From Rhizobium rosettiformans W3 (lineage in GTDB: Bacteria > Pseudomonadota > Alphaproteobacteria > Rhizobiales > Rhizobiaceae): DNA of 64,000 bases. Location: contig NZ_STGU01000008.1 in the NCBI RefSeq assembly GCF_004912135.1, forward strand, positions 186,001 through 250,000, written 5' to 3'. Below the pieces are notes generated by a model. That model saw only the letters and a list, made by a program, of their open reading frames with translations, was not told the DNA's origin and did no database searches. Below, piece after piece: positions 9,160 to 19,303 of this stretch (within the stretch, counting starts at the first letter, position 1; every line of letters starts with the position of its first letter). A program made the position numbers and the translations under genes.

Positions 9160-10072
9160 CACCTTCGACGGCAGCCGCGTTCTGATTGTAGATGATTCCG
9201 GCGAGGCACTCGCCATGCTATCGGACGCCCTGAGCCTGGAGGGGCTTGAGGTTCACACCTCGAGCAGCGGCCGGTCCGCCATCTCCATGGCCAATTCCAA
9301 GGTGCCGGACATCGTGTTGATGGACGCGATGATGCCGGGACTGGATGGTTTCGAAACCTGCCGGATTCTCAAGGCGGCGCGAGGTTTTGAAGACCTGCCG
9401 GTGATCTTCATGACCGGCTTCAACGAGAATGAGCATGTGGTGAAGGCGCTCGCCTCCGGAGGCGTTGATTTTGTCGTCAAGCCGATCCTGCTCGATCAGC
9501 TTTTCGCCCGCATGCGCGTCCATCTGAGCAATTCCAAACGGTCGCGTTCAGCCCGCCATGCGCTCGATTCCACCGGCCGCTGGATCGTCGCCTGCGACCC
9601 CAACGGCTTGATTGGCTGGTCGACACCCCAGGCATCGGATCTCTTGGCCAAGGTCGGAATCCGTGCCGATGCCAATAGCTATCTACCGCTGGAGATCCTG
9701 TCCTGGCTGGCCGACGGTGCAGGAAACGACATTGGCGGCAATCCCAACATCTTCCATTACTCCCGCCTCGGTCACGACATCGAGTTCCGGCGCCTGACAG
9801 AAGGCCAGACCGACGAAATCCTGCTGCGGCTGGTCGACCGCCACCGCGGCGCCGACGAGGAGCAGCTGGCAAGAGCCTTCGGCCTGACCCTGCGCGAGGC
9901 GGAGGTTCTTCTTTGGGTGGCCCATGGCAAGTCCAACAAGGAAATCGCCGATATCCTGGAGATGTCGCCGCGCACAGTGAACAAACATATGGAACAGATC
10001 TTCAATAAGCTTGCGGTCGAGAAGCGCACCTCTGCTGCGACGTTGGCCGTGAGGGTGCTCTGGCGGGAGTGA
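9152..10072 (+). CDS. LuxR-family (NarL/FixJ-like) DNA-binding response regulator
   Basis: Output regulator of 306 residues. The N-terminal receiver has VLIVDDSG, phospho-acceptor Asp58 (LMDAMMPGLDGF), a Thr in FMTGF and Lys in VVKPI. A middle region of about 100 residues is of unknown role. The C-terminus is a LuxR helix-turn-helix: LTLREAEVLLWVAHGKSNKEIA ... MSPRTVNKHMEQIFNKL. The ATG at 9152 overlaps the kinase stop (9157-9159) by eight bases, so the two are translationally coupled and form a cognate pair. An in-frame TTG at 9134 is a less likely start. Likely target is the urt-fmdA operon (inference). Confidence 0.9.
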   Translation: MPDTFDGSRVLIVDDSGEALAMLSDALSLEGLEVHTSSSGRSAISMANSKVPDIVLMDAMMPGLDGFETCRILKAARGFEDLPVIFMTGFNENEHVVKALASGGVDFVVKPILLDQLFARMRVHLSNSKRSRSARHALDSTGRWIVACDPNGLIGWSTPQASDLLAKVGIRADANSYLPLEILSWLADGAGNDIGGNPNIFHYSRLGHDIEFRRLTEGQTDEILLRLVDRHRGADEEQLARAFGLTLREAEVLLWVAHGKSNKEIADILEMSPRTVNKHMEQIFNKLAVEKRTSAATLAVRVLWRE

Positions 10073-10094
10073 CGCAGGCAAGCATGAGCCATCA

Positions 10095-10130
10095 GTCCGG
10101 CCCTGCGCTCACTGTGGCGCAGGGCCGGAC
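10095..10130. terminator. Strong bidirectional terminator-like hairpin
   Basis: GTCCGGCCCTGCGC and its exact reverse complement form a 14-bp stem with an 8-base loop (10109-10116). It sits between the convergent ends of the response regulator (10072) and the RND pump (10151) and probably stops transcription from both sides. Confidence 0.75.
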
Positions 10131-10150
10131 CTATACCTCGGGCGAGAGCC

Positions 10151-13100
10151 TCATTCCGCCGCGGTCATGTGCACGATGTCTTCGTTTCCGTGCTGACGCA
10201 GGGGCCGGTTTCCGGCAAGCAACCGGGCCAGGAGGTAGAAGACCGGCGTCATGAAGATGCCGAACAGGGTGACGCCGATCATGCCGGAGAACACGGCGAC
10301 GCCCATGGCGGAGCGCATCTCCGCACCAGCGCCGGTCGAAACGACGAGCGGGATGACGCCCATGATGAAGGCCATCGACGTCATCAGGATGGGCCGAAGG
10401 CGCAGGCGGCTCGCCTCGACCGCGGCCTGAAACGGCGTGCGGCCCTCGAACTCGAGTTCGCGCGCAAATTCGACGATTAGGATCGCGTTCTTCGCTGAAA
10501 GCCCTACCAGCACGACAAGCCCGATCTGGGTGAAGATGTTGTTGTCTCCGCCCGTGTACCAGACACCGACCAATGCGGCGAGCACGCCCATGGGCACGAT
10601 CATGATGATCGAGAGTGGCAGGGTCAGGCTTTCATACTGCGCGGCCAGAACGAGATAGACGAGCAGCAGGGCAAGCGGGAAGACGACGATACTCGAATTG
10701 CCCGCCAGGATCTGCTGATAGGTCAGATCCGTCCATTCGAAATCGATGCCGGCTGGCATGGTTTCCTTGAGGATCTTTTCCATCGCCGCCTGCGCCTGCC
10801 CCGAGGAAAACCCGGGTGCGGGACCACCATTGATGTCCGCAGCGAGGAAGCCGTTGTAGCGCGTGGTGCGTTCCGGGCCGGTCGAGGTTTCGACCTTGAG
10901 CAGGGCCGAGAGCGGGATCATCTCGCCGCTTGCCGAACGCACCCTCAGCTGACCGATGTCTTCCGGCTGAGCGCGATATTGCGCATCCGCCTGAACGCGC
11001 ACACTGTAGGTGCGGCCGAACGCATTGAAGTCGTTGACGTAGAGCGAACCCAGATAGATCTGCAAGGTCTGGAAGACGTCCGTCACCGACACGCCGAGCT
11101 GCTGGGCCTTCACCCGGTCGAGATCGGCGAAGAGCTGCGGCACGTTGATCTGGAAGCTCGAGAAGATGCCGGCCAGTTCCGGCGTCTGATAAGCCTTGGC
11201 AAGAACTGCCTTGGTCGTCTCGTCCAGCGTCTGGTGGCCGAAACCGGCGCGATCCTCGATCTGCAGCTTGAAGCCACCGGTCGAACCGAGACCATTGACG
11301 GGCGGCGGCGGGAACATGGCGATGAAGGCGCCGTCGATGGCAGCGAACTTCTGATTGAGTGCCATGGCAATGGCCCCACCCGACAAGGACGGATCCTTGC
11401 GCTCGTCGAAATCGTCGAGCACCGCAAAGACGATGCCGGCATTCGAGCCGATAGTGAAGCCGTTGATCGACAGGCCCGGGAAGGCGAGCGCGTTCTTCAC
11501 GCCGGGTTCCTTGAGCGCGATGTCGCTCATCTGACGGATCACCTCTTCCGTGCGGTCAAGTGTTGCCCCGTCAGGCAATTGCGCAAAGCCGATGAGATAC
11601 TGCTTGTCCTGGGGGGGAACGAAGCCCCCGGGCACGCCGGTGAACATGCCATAGGTAGCTGCGACCAGCGCGAGATAGATCACCATCACCAGGCTCTTGC
11701 GGCCAAGCAGCCCACCAACCGTCTTTCCGTAGCCGTTTGACGCCGCGCCAAAGGCGCGGTTGAAGCCGCGGAAGAACCAGCCAAGCAGGCTGTCCATCAC
11801 GCGGGTCAGCCGATCCTTCGGTGCGTGATGGTCCTTCAGGAGCAGGGCGGCGAGCGCCGGCGAAAGCGTCAGGGAGTTGATCGCCGAGATGACCGTCGAA
11901 ATGGCAATCGTCAGGGCAAACTGACGGTAGAACTGTCCCGAGAGACCGGTGATGAAGGCAAGCGGCACGAAGACCGCGACGAGCACCAGAGCGATGGCGA
12001 TGATCGGCCCGGAAACTTCCTTCATCGCGCGATAGGTCGCCTCGCGAGGCGAGAGACCGTTTTCGATGTTGCGCTCGACGTTTTCGACCACGACGATCGC
12101 GTCATCAACCACGATGCCGATTGCCAGCACGAGGCCGAACAGCGTCAGCGCATTGATCGAAAAGCCGAACGCGTACATGACCGCAAAGGTGCCGATGATC
12201 GAGACCGGGACGGCGATCAGCGGAATGATCGAGGCACGCCAGGTCTGGAGGAAGAGGATCACGACGAGCACGACAAGGGCAATCGCCTCGAGAAGGGTGT
12301 CGACGACCTTGTCGATCGAAGCACGAACGAATCCGGTGGTGTCGTAGACGATCTCGAAGCGAACACCTTCCGGCATGGCCTGCTGCAGGTCGGCCATGGT
12401 CTGCTGGACGGCATCGGAGATAGCGATCGCGTTGGAGCCCGGAGCCTGGAAGATCGGAATGGCGACGGCCGGTTCGCCGTCGAGAAGCGAGCGGAGTGAG
12501 TATTCTGCGGCCCCGAGCTCGATGCGCGCAACATCGGCAAGACGGGTGATTTCGCCGTTCGGGCCCGCCTTGACGACGATCGCGCCGAATTCTTCCGGCG
12601 ACTGAAGGCGACCGCGCGCATTGATGTTCAGCTGAAGGTCGACCCCTTGTGGCGAGGGCGAAGCGCCGATCGTGCCGGCGGCCGCCTGGACGTTCTGCTG
12701 GGCAATGGCATTCGTTATGTCGCTGGCCGCCAGTCCGTGCTCGGCCACCTTTTGCGGGTCGAGCCAGATGCGCATCGAATAGTCGCCCGCGCCGAAGATC
12801 TGGACCTGGCCCACGCCTTCGATGCGTGCCAGGCGGTCCTTGATGTTGAGCGTGGCATAATTGCGCAAATAGGTGAGGTCATAGCGATCACCGGTGGAGA
12901 CAAGATGCACCACCATCATCAGGTCAGGCGAACTCTTGACCGTCGTGACGCCGAGCGCCCGCACCTCAGCCGGCAGCCGTGGCTCTGCCTGCGCAACGCG
13001 GTTTTGAACGAGCTGCTGCGCCTTGTCCGGATCCGTCCCGAGGCGGAAGGTGACGGTCAGGGTGAGCACGCCGTCGGACGTGGCCTGGCTCGACATGTAG

Positions 13101-13333
13101 AGCATGTCCTCCACGCCATTGATCTGCTCTTCGAGCGGCGTCGCCACGGTTTGGGCGATAACGGTGGGGTTGGCGCCCGGATAGACCGCACGGACCACCA
13201 CGGATGGCGGCACGACCTCCGGATATTCGGAGATCGGAAGTGCGCGCAGACCGATGAGGCCGGCGACGAGGATGAGGATCGAAAGCACGCCGGCAAAGAC
13301 CGGCCGATCGACAAAGAAGCGGGAGAAATTCAT
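10151..13333 (-). CDS. RND multidrug efflux pump, inner-membrane transporter (AcrB/MexB type, HAE1)
   Basis: Proton-driven efflux transporter of 1060 residues. MNFSRFFVDRPVFAGVLSI is the classic AcrB-type start, so the ATG at 13333 is used rather than 13345. Seen are the periplasmic porter domains, the TM4 proton-relay motif GIVVDDAIVVVENVER with paired Asp, LTLSPALAALLL, the GFVPPQDK loop between repeats, and AKNAILIVEFA in TM10. Length and organisation match the HAE1 family for organic compounds rather than metal (HME) pumps. It lies 139 bases after the adaptor gene on the same strand. No outer-membrane TolC-type partner is next to it. Substrate unknown. Confidence 0.94.
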   Translation of the reverse strand: MNFSRFFVDRPVFAGVLSILILVAGLIGLRALPISEYPEVVPPSVVVRAVYPGANPTVIAQTVATPLEEQINGVEDMLYMSSQATSDGVLTLTVTFRLGTDPDKAQQLVQNRVAQAEPRLPAEVRALGVTTVKSSPDLMMVVHLVSTGDRYDLTYLRNYATLNIKDRLARIEGVGQVQIFGAGDYSMRIWLDPQKVAEHGLAASDITNAIAQQNVQAAAGTIGASPSPQGVDLQLNINARGRLQSPEEFGAIVVKAGPNGEITRLADVARIELGAAEYSLRSLLDGEPAVAIPIFQAPGSNAIAISDAVQQTMADLQQAMPEGVRFEIVYDTTGFVRASIDKVVDTLLEAIALVVLVVILFLQTWRASIIPLIAVPVSIIGTFAVMYAFGFSINALTLFGLVLAIGIVVDDAIVVVENVERNIENGLSPREATYRAMKEVSGPIIAIALVLVAVFVPLAFITGLSGQFYRQFALTIAISTVISAINSLTLSPALAALLLKDHHAPKDRLTRVMDSLLGWFFRGFNRAFGAASNGYGKTVGGLLGRKSLVMVIYLALVAATYGMFTGVPGGFVPPQDKQYLIGFAQLPDGATLDRTEEVIRQMSDIALKEPGVKNALAFPGLSINGFTIGSNAGIVFAVLDDFDERKDPSLSGGAIAMALNQKFAAIDGAFIAMFPPPPVNGLGSTGGFKLQIEDRAGFGHQTLDETTKAVLAKAYQTPELAGIFSSFQINVPQLFADLDRVKAQQLGVSVTDVFQTLQIYLGSLYVNDFNAFGRTYSVRVQADAQYRAQPEDIGQLRVRSASGEMIPLSALLKVETSTGPERTTRYNGFLAADINGGPAPGFSSGQAQAAMEKILKETMPAGIDFEWTDLTYQQILAGNSSIVVFPLALLLVYLVLAAQYESLTLPLSIIMIVPMGVLAALVGVWYTGGDNNIFTQIGLVVLVGLSAKNAILIVEFARELEFEGRTPFQAAVEASRLRLRPILMTSMAFIMGVIPLVVSTGAGAEMRSAMGVAVFSGMIGVTLFGIFMTPVFYLLARLLAGNRPLRQHGNEDIVHMTAAE

Positions 13334-13472
13334 CTGAGGACCCATAAGGCGGACAAAGGGGGAGCGATCCCGCGATCGGCATCACGGGAGGGGCGAATTT
13401 CGATAAGGGTGCTGGGTGGTGGCGAAGCGCTCTGACGAAGACGTCAAAACTCTTCGTTTGCCACCTGGCTGA

Positions 13473-14648
13473 TCAATTCTTGAGAGCTGTCTGTTCCTGC
13501 GGCGCGACCACGGCGCCGGGGCGAATGCGCTGCAGGCCGCTCACCACGATCCGGTCTCCAGCCTCAAGGCCGGTTTCCACGATCCGTTGGCCATCAACCG
13601 CAGCGCCAAGCTCGATCTGCCGATAGCTGACCGTATTGTCGGGGGCGACGACGAAGACGAATTTCTTGTCCTGATCGGTCCCGACAGCGCGTTCGGAGAT
13701 CGTCATGCGGTCTTGCGCCTTCGCCTGGCCGAGCCTGATGCGCGCGAACTGTCCGGGAATGAGGCGGCCATCCGGATTGTCGAAGACGGCACGCACGCGG
13801 ATCGTCCCCGTCGCAGCGTCAATCTCGTTGTTGATCAGCTGCAGCCGACCGGGAATGGGAGGGCTTCCCGCTGCCGCCTCGACTTCGACCGGGATCTGCT
13901 CAAGCAGCAGGCCTGCGTCATTGGCCGGCAGGGTCGACAGGACGTCGCGCAGATGGTCTTCGGCAATCGTGAAGCTTGCATAGATCGGGTCGACCGAGAC
14001 GAGCGTCACCAAGGAGGGCGAAGAGGGGCCGGCAGCCACCAGATTGCCGACGGTGACATCCAAGGTCCCGATGCGGCCTGCAATCGGCGCACGGATTTCG
14101 GTATAGGCGAGATCGAGTTCGGCAAGCTTCAAGGCCGCCTTGGCGGACTGCAGCTCGGCTTCGGTCGACGCTTTCGTGCTCTTGCGCTGGGCGACTTCGC
14201 TTTGAGAAATCGTGTTGCGTTCAAGCAGCGCGTTGCCGCGTTCGAGTTCCGTCTCGGCAAGCACCAGCCGAGCTTCGGAGGATGCCACCGCGCCGCGTGC
14301 CTGGTCGACCACGGCGCGATAGGGCTCAGGATCGATCGAAAAGAGCAGGTCACCCTGGCTGACATGCCCGCCCTCGCGGAAATGGACGGCTTGGATCGCG
14401 CCTGCGACGCGCGAGCGGATTTCGACCCGATCGACGGCCTCGAAGCGGCCGGAAACCTCACGCCAAACCTGCACCGGTCGAGGTTGGACTGTCGCGACCG
14501 TGACAGGCACGGCCGGTGGTGCGGTTGCGGTTTCCGTCGATGCAGCTTGCGCATCCCAGGTTGGTTCGAAATAGACGACGCCGGCAATTGCCAAAGCTGT
14601 CGCCATCGCGGAACCCCATAGGGCCGCGTTCCTGATCCTTGCGGTCAT
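13473..14648 (-). CDS. RND efflux periplasmic adaptor (membrane-fusion protein, AcrA/MexA type)
   Basis: Adaptor of 391 residues linking the RND pump to an outer-membrane channel. The ATG at 14648 has AAGGAG eight bases upstream; longer in-frame versions lack one. An N-terminal membrane anchor (ALWGSAMATALAIAGVVYF) is followed by lipoyl half-motifs (VRIEIRSRVAGAIQ-like VEIRSRVAGAIQAVHFREG; YTEIRAPIAGRIG), an alpha-hairpin with QSEVAQRKSTKASTEAEL, and C-terminal beta domains ending in GDRIVVSGLQRIRPGAVV. It forms an apparent operon with the downstream pump and the upstream hydrolase-like gene, all divergent from a LysR regulator. Confidence 0.92.
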   Translation of the reverse strand: MTARIRNAALWGSAMATALAIAGVVYFEPTWDAQAASTETATAPPAVPVTVATVQPRPVQVWREVSGRFEAVDRVEIRSRVAGAIQAVHFREGGHVSQGDLLFSIDPEPYRAVVDQARGAVASSEARLVLAETELERGNALLERNTISQSEVAQRKSTKASTEAELQSAKAALKLAELDLAYTEIRAPIAGRIGTLDVTVGNLVAAGPSSPSLVTLVSVDPIYASFTIAEDHLRDVLSTLPANDAGLLLEQIPVEVEAAAGSPPIPGRLQLINNEIDAATGTIRVRAVFDNPDGRLIPGQFARIRLGQAKAQDRMTISERAVGTDQDKKFVFVVAPDNTVSYRQIELGAAVDGQRIVETGLEAGDRIVVSGLQRIRPGAVVAPQEQTALKN

Positions 14649-14709
14649 GATCGTCTCCTTCGGTTCGCCTGGAACCGCTATGTGGTGGAAGCGGGTTGGG
14701 AGCCCGCCG

Positions 14710-15504
14710 TCAGTGCGGCAGTTCCTGCAGGAACTGCGAAAACTCCGTCGAAATCTGCGAATGCCATTCGCCGTCTCGACCATGGTAAAGCCCTGTCCAT
14801 CCGAGATGGTCGGGCAATATTCTGGTCTTCACGGACACGCCTGACGACTGCAGACGTGCCGCATAATCCAGGGCCTCGTCGCGCAGCGGATCGTCATCCG
14901 ACGTCACGACCAGGGCCGGAGCCGCTCCCATCAGCCGCGAGCACAGACACGGGGCAGCATAGGGATGCTGGCCGTCGCTCGCCTGGGCCAGATAATGGTC
15001 CCAGCCGTCCGACCAGCGCTGTTGAAGCCCGATCGCATCGGCCGTGCGAAAGGACATTGTCACCATGCGGGGATCGAGCATGGGAGACAGAAGAACCTGC
15101 CCCGCGAGCTCTCCCGGCATGGCATCACGCGCCTTCAGAGCGAGGCTCGCAGCGAGGTTTCCGCCCGCCTCATCTCCGGCAACCAGCACCGGAGAATGCA
15201 GGTTGGCAAAGCGCTTGCGCTTGGCAAACAAATGCTTCAACGCCTCGAAAGCCTTTTCCAGCGCTCCTGGAAACAGGTTGCGCGTCGGCCCGCCGAAATC
15301 GGCTTCCACGACCAGGGCGCCGGCTTCTGCCATGGCCGCTGCGGCCGGTGCATCCCCCAGACGCGGTGGAGCTGCACCGAACGCATTGCCGGAAAAGTAC
15401 AAAACGAGCGGCCGGCGCTTTCCTTTGCCAGTCCCGTCATAGACGCGGAACGGCAAGGGAAACCGTATCTCTCCGTCCTCTCCGCTCTGCCATTCCTTGC
15501 TCAT
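14710..15504 (-). CDS. Alpha/beta-hydrolase fold protein (HSL-like) lacking the catalytic serine
   Basis: A 264-residue protein of the hormone-sensitive-lipase-like hydrolase family. The nucleophile elbow, normally GDSAGG, reads GDEAGG with Glu112 in place of serine. The usual HGG oxyanion motif is also absent (FSGNAFG near residue 37). The acid region (TSDDDPLRDEALDYA) and a C-terminal PDHLGW stretch remain. The reading frame is intact, so the gene is not obviously decayed. It is the first gene of the leftward set with the adaptor and RND pump and starts 145 bases from the divergent LysR gene. It may be a non-catalytic ligand-binding relative or use different chemistry; function unknown. Confidence 0.75.
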   Translation of the reverse strand: MSKEWQSGEDGEIRFPLPFRVYDGTGKGKRRPLVLYFSGNAFGAAPPRLGDAPAAAAMAEAGALVVEADFGGPTRNLFPGALEKAFEALKHLFAKRKRFANLHSPVLVAGDEAGGNLAASLALKARDAMPGELAGQVLLSPMLDPRMVTMSFRTADAIGLQQRWSDGWDHYLAQASDGQHPYAAPCLCSRLMGAAPALVVTSDDDPLRDEALDYAARLQSSGVSVKTRILPDHLGWTGLYHGRDGEWHSQISTEFSQFLQELPH

Positions 15505-15649
15505 GCTATTCCGTGGTCATCTGCTGAATTCAGCTTCCGCTTGTTGGGTCTTTATATTATTATCCACCGAAGCGGCACAAGCCTTGCAAATCCGAGAGCT
15601 CTGTTCCGGAATTTTGAATAATAACCCTCTTATTGAGCTAAGGCGTATA

Positions 15650-16594
15650 ATGGATCAGCTATCGGCCATGCGGGTGTTCACGAGAGTGGTGGAGACCGGC
15701 AACTTCTCCAAGGCGGCCCACTCGCTCAAGATGCCGAAGACCACCGTCACCACTGCGGTTCAGGCTCTGGAGGCGCATCTGGCGACCAAGCTCTTGAACC
15801 GGACCACCCGCAAAGTGGTGGTGACGACCGATGGGGCGCTCTACTACGAACGCGCGGCGCGTATTCTATCGGAGCTGGACGAGCTCGATGGAAGTCTCTC
15901 CAGCTCGCAGGCACAGCCATCAGGCAAGGTCAGAGTTGCTCTGTCTGGTGCCTTTGCCGATCGCATCATCATGCCGGCCCTGTGCGACTTCCACACGCGC
16001 TATCCGAAAATCCAGCTCGAATTCGATATTGGCGACCGGATCGTTGACTACGTCGCCGAGAATATCGACTGCGCCTTGCGGGCGGGCACCCCAACAGACC
16101 AGTCGCTTGTGGCCCGGAAAGTGGCAGACCTAGAACTGCGCACCTATGCCTCGCCGATCTACCTCGAGCGGATGGGGTTCCCCCGCCATCCGCGCGATCT
16201 CGAAAACGGGCACTTCGGCGTCGGCTACATGAAAGCCTACGAAGGCCGTGTCTTCCCGCTGCAGTTTCGCAAAGAAGACGAAGAGGTCGAAGTCAGGCTG
16301 GATTATGTGATCTCGGTGAATGAATTCAGGAGCTACATGGCCGCAGCCGTTGCCGGCATCGGCGTCGCCCAGGCCATCGCCTTCACTGTCCGGGACTATG
16401 TGGATCGCGGCGAACTCGTTGAAATCTTGCCGGACTGGCCGCGGGATCCCGTCCCGCTCTACATCGTCTATCCACAGACACGCCATTTGAGCAACAAGGT
16501 GCGGGTTTTCGTCGACTGGCTGGCGAAGAAGCTCAACGAGGCGAACCAATGCGAAGCGCAGCTCAAGTCCGCGGCGCCCAAGGCTGAGGCATGA
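15650..16594 (+). CDS. LysR-family transcriptional regulator
   Basis: DNA-binding regulator of 314 residues. The N-terminal winged helix is clear: MDQLSAMRVFTRVVETGNF, then SKAAHSLKMPKTTVTTAVQALE and LLNRTTRKV. The C-terminal effector domain resembles the CrgA/AaeR-like group (QPSGKVRVALSGAFADRIIMP). The frame is open back to 15497, but the ATG at 15650 gives the standard family start. The gene is divergent from the hydrolase-adaptor-RND set, so it probably senses a small aromatic or toxic compound and controls that set; the inducer is unknown. Confidence 0.92.
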   Translation: MDQLSAMRVFTRVVETGNFSKAAHSLKMPKTTVTTAVQALEAHLATKLLNRTTRKVVVTTDGALYYERAARILSELDELDGSLSSSQAQPSGKVRVALSGAFADRIIMPALCDFHTRYPKIQLEFDIGDRIVDYVAENIDCALRAGTPTDQSLVARKVADLELRTYASPIYLERMGFPRHPRDLENGHFGVGYMKAYEGRVFPLQFRKEDEEVEVRLDYVISVNEFRSYMAAAVAGIGVAQAIAFTVRDYVDRGELVEILPDWPRDPVPLYIVYPQTRHLSNKVRVFVDWLAKKLNEANQCEAQLKSAAPKAEA

Positions 16595-16699
16595 GGTAAC
16601 GGCCCGGTCCATGACCGGCCACCATGCAAAGCAGGCGCTCCTTCGCAATTCCTTAAGACATCACTGCAACGGTGACGCCAAAACTGAAGGCAAAAGCAT

Positions 16700-16816
16700 A
16701 TGCGCACGATCACCGTAATACTGCTGCTGGTTCTCTCCGGCTGCTCCGGCACAGCCAATGGCGGACACGAATACGAGCCGCCCAAGAGCACCCCTTGGTC
16801 AGAAGGCGCCTCGTAA
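16700..16816 (+). CDS. Small lipoprotein (38 residues)
   Basis: A very short frame with a textbook lipoprotein signal: MRTITVILLLVLSGCSG, with lipobox LSGC (Cys15), then about 23 hydrophilic residues containing EYEPPKSTPWSEG. It starts 105 bases after the LysR gene on the same strand. The upstream GAAGG at 16686-16690 is a possible ribosome-binding site. It resembles the entericidin-like or short orphan lipoproteins often unannotated in rhizobia, but no specific family is claimed. Confidence 0.6.
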   Translation: MRTITVILLLVLSGCSGTANGGHEYEPPKSTPWSEGAS

Positions 16817-16910
16817 GCCGCATTAGCGTTGGCAGCCGGTTCAACTCCGGCCGAAGGTCCTCGGAAGTCCTGCTCATCAACGCCGGCCCGGTACCGTCTT
16901 GGAGCAAGAA

Positions 16911-16932
16911 TTGGCCCCCATCAGGGGGCCAA
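16911..16932. terminator. Terminator-like hairpin
   Basis: TTGGCCCCC and GGGGGCCAA form a 9-bp stem around ATCA. It sits between the convergent ends of the small lipoprotein (16816) and the TRAP binding-protein gene (16955), so it can serve both. No long T-tract follows. Confidence 0.6.
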
Positions 16933-16954
16933 CACCGTTCAGGCTAACCATCCG

Positions 16955-18448
<1,494 letters not shown>

Positions 18449-19147
18449 TTATGGCTCCAGTCCGGCGCAGCGGGCGGTGTTGCGGATGTGGGTTTCCATT
18501 TCGTGCTTTGCCCGCAACCCGTCATTGGCGCTGAGGGCCGCGATGATCTTGCGGTGTTCGCCGATCGATTCGCGCATGCGCTCGGGATCGGTGATCGGGA
18601 TTGGCTGACGTTGCGTCTCGGTCACCTGATCGCGCACGGTCTGATAGAGCGCCTTCAACATGGCATTGGAGCAGGCGGAGACGATGACGCCATGGAATTC
18701 CAGATCCGCCTCGACATTGGCCAGCAGATCCTGGTTCGCCCAGCAGTCCTCCATCGTCTGCGTCGCCCGCTCCATCTTGTCGAGTTGCAATTGCGTGAGG
18801 CGCCCGGCCGACAGCCTGGCGATTTCCCCCTCCAGGAGGATGCGCGTCTGGAAGACGTCGAAGACGGAATACCTGTCCGAATAGCGCCAGGGCGCCATAT
18901 GCCCGCTGACGCCTGCATCGGAGACCGAGGGGACTGCGACAAAGGTCCCCCTGCCCGCCTCCGTCTTCAGGAGACCTAAGGTTTCCAGCGTCAGAAGCGC
19001 CTCACGCAGGGATGCCCGACTGATCCCGAATTTTTGGGAAAACTCCCGCTGTGACGGGATTTTTTCGCCCGGCTTCAACTGCCCGGACTGGATCATGCCC
19101 TGGATCTCGCGTGCCACCGATTGCGGCACGAGCGTCTTGTTGAACAT
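18449..19147 (-). CDS. GntR-family regulator, FadR subfamily (FCD domain)
   Basis: Repressor-type regulator of 232 residues. The N-terminal winged helix has IQSGQLKPGEKIPSQREFSQKFGISRASLREAL, followed by LETLGLLKTEAGRGTF. The C-terminal FCD domain shows the metal/ligand pattern ILLEGEIARLSA ... DLEFHGVIVSACSN ... EHRKIIAAL. An upstream extension to 19213 is unlikely; the ATG at 19147 matches the family. It is divergent from an amino-acid ABC operon, and a FadR-type palindrome lies in the 156-base gap between them, so it probably represses that operon and itself. Confidence 0.9.
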   Translation of the reverse strand: MFNKTLVPQSVAREIQGMIQSGQLKPGEKIPSQREFSQKFGISRASLREALLTLETLGLLKTEAGRGTFVAVPSVSDAGVSGHMAPWRYSDRYSVFDVFQTRILLEGEIARLSAGRLTQLQLDKMERATQTMEDCWANQDLLANVEADLEFHGVIVSACSNAMLKALYQTVRDQVTETQRQPIPITDPERMRESIGEHRKIIAALSANDGLRAKHEMETHIRNTARCAGLEP

Positions 19148-19241
19148 GCGGTCCCTTCCCCGGCGGCCTGTCTCGAAGCGGCAAGTGTATTTTTTCCGGC
19201 CGCCCCTTGCCAAGCGGAAAGCAGCATGCTTGTTTGGCCTG

Positions 19242-19256
19242 ACTGGTCTGACCAGT
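19242..19256. promoter_or_regulatory. Probable FadR/GntR operator
   Basis: ACTGGTCTGACCAGT is an inverted repeat with a one-base centre and contains TGGTCTGACCA, a perfect match to the FadR-subfamily core TGGTNNNACCA. A further half-like AGACCA follows at 19258-19263. It lies between the divergent GntR gene (start 19147) and the ABC binding-protein gene (start 19304). The match is seen; binding is inferred. Confidence 0.75.
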
Positions 19257-19303
19257 TAGACCAATGTAGATTGAGTCACGTTCAAAAAACAAGGGGAACT
19301 CTC

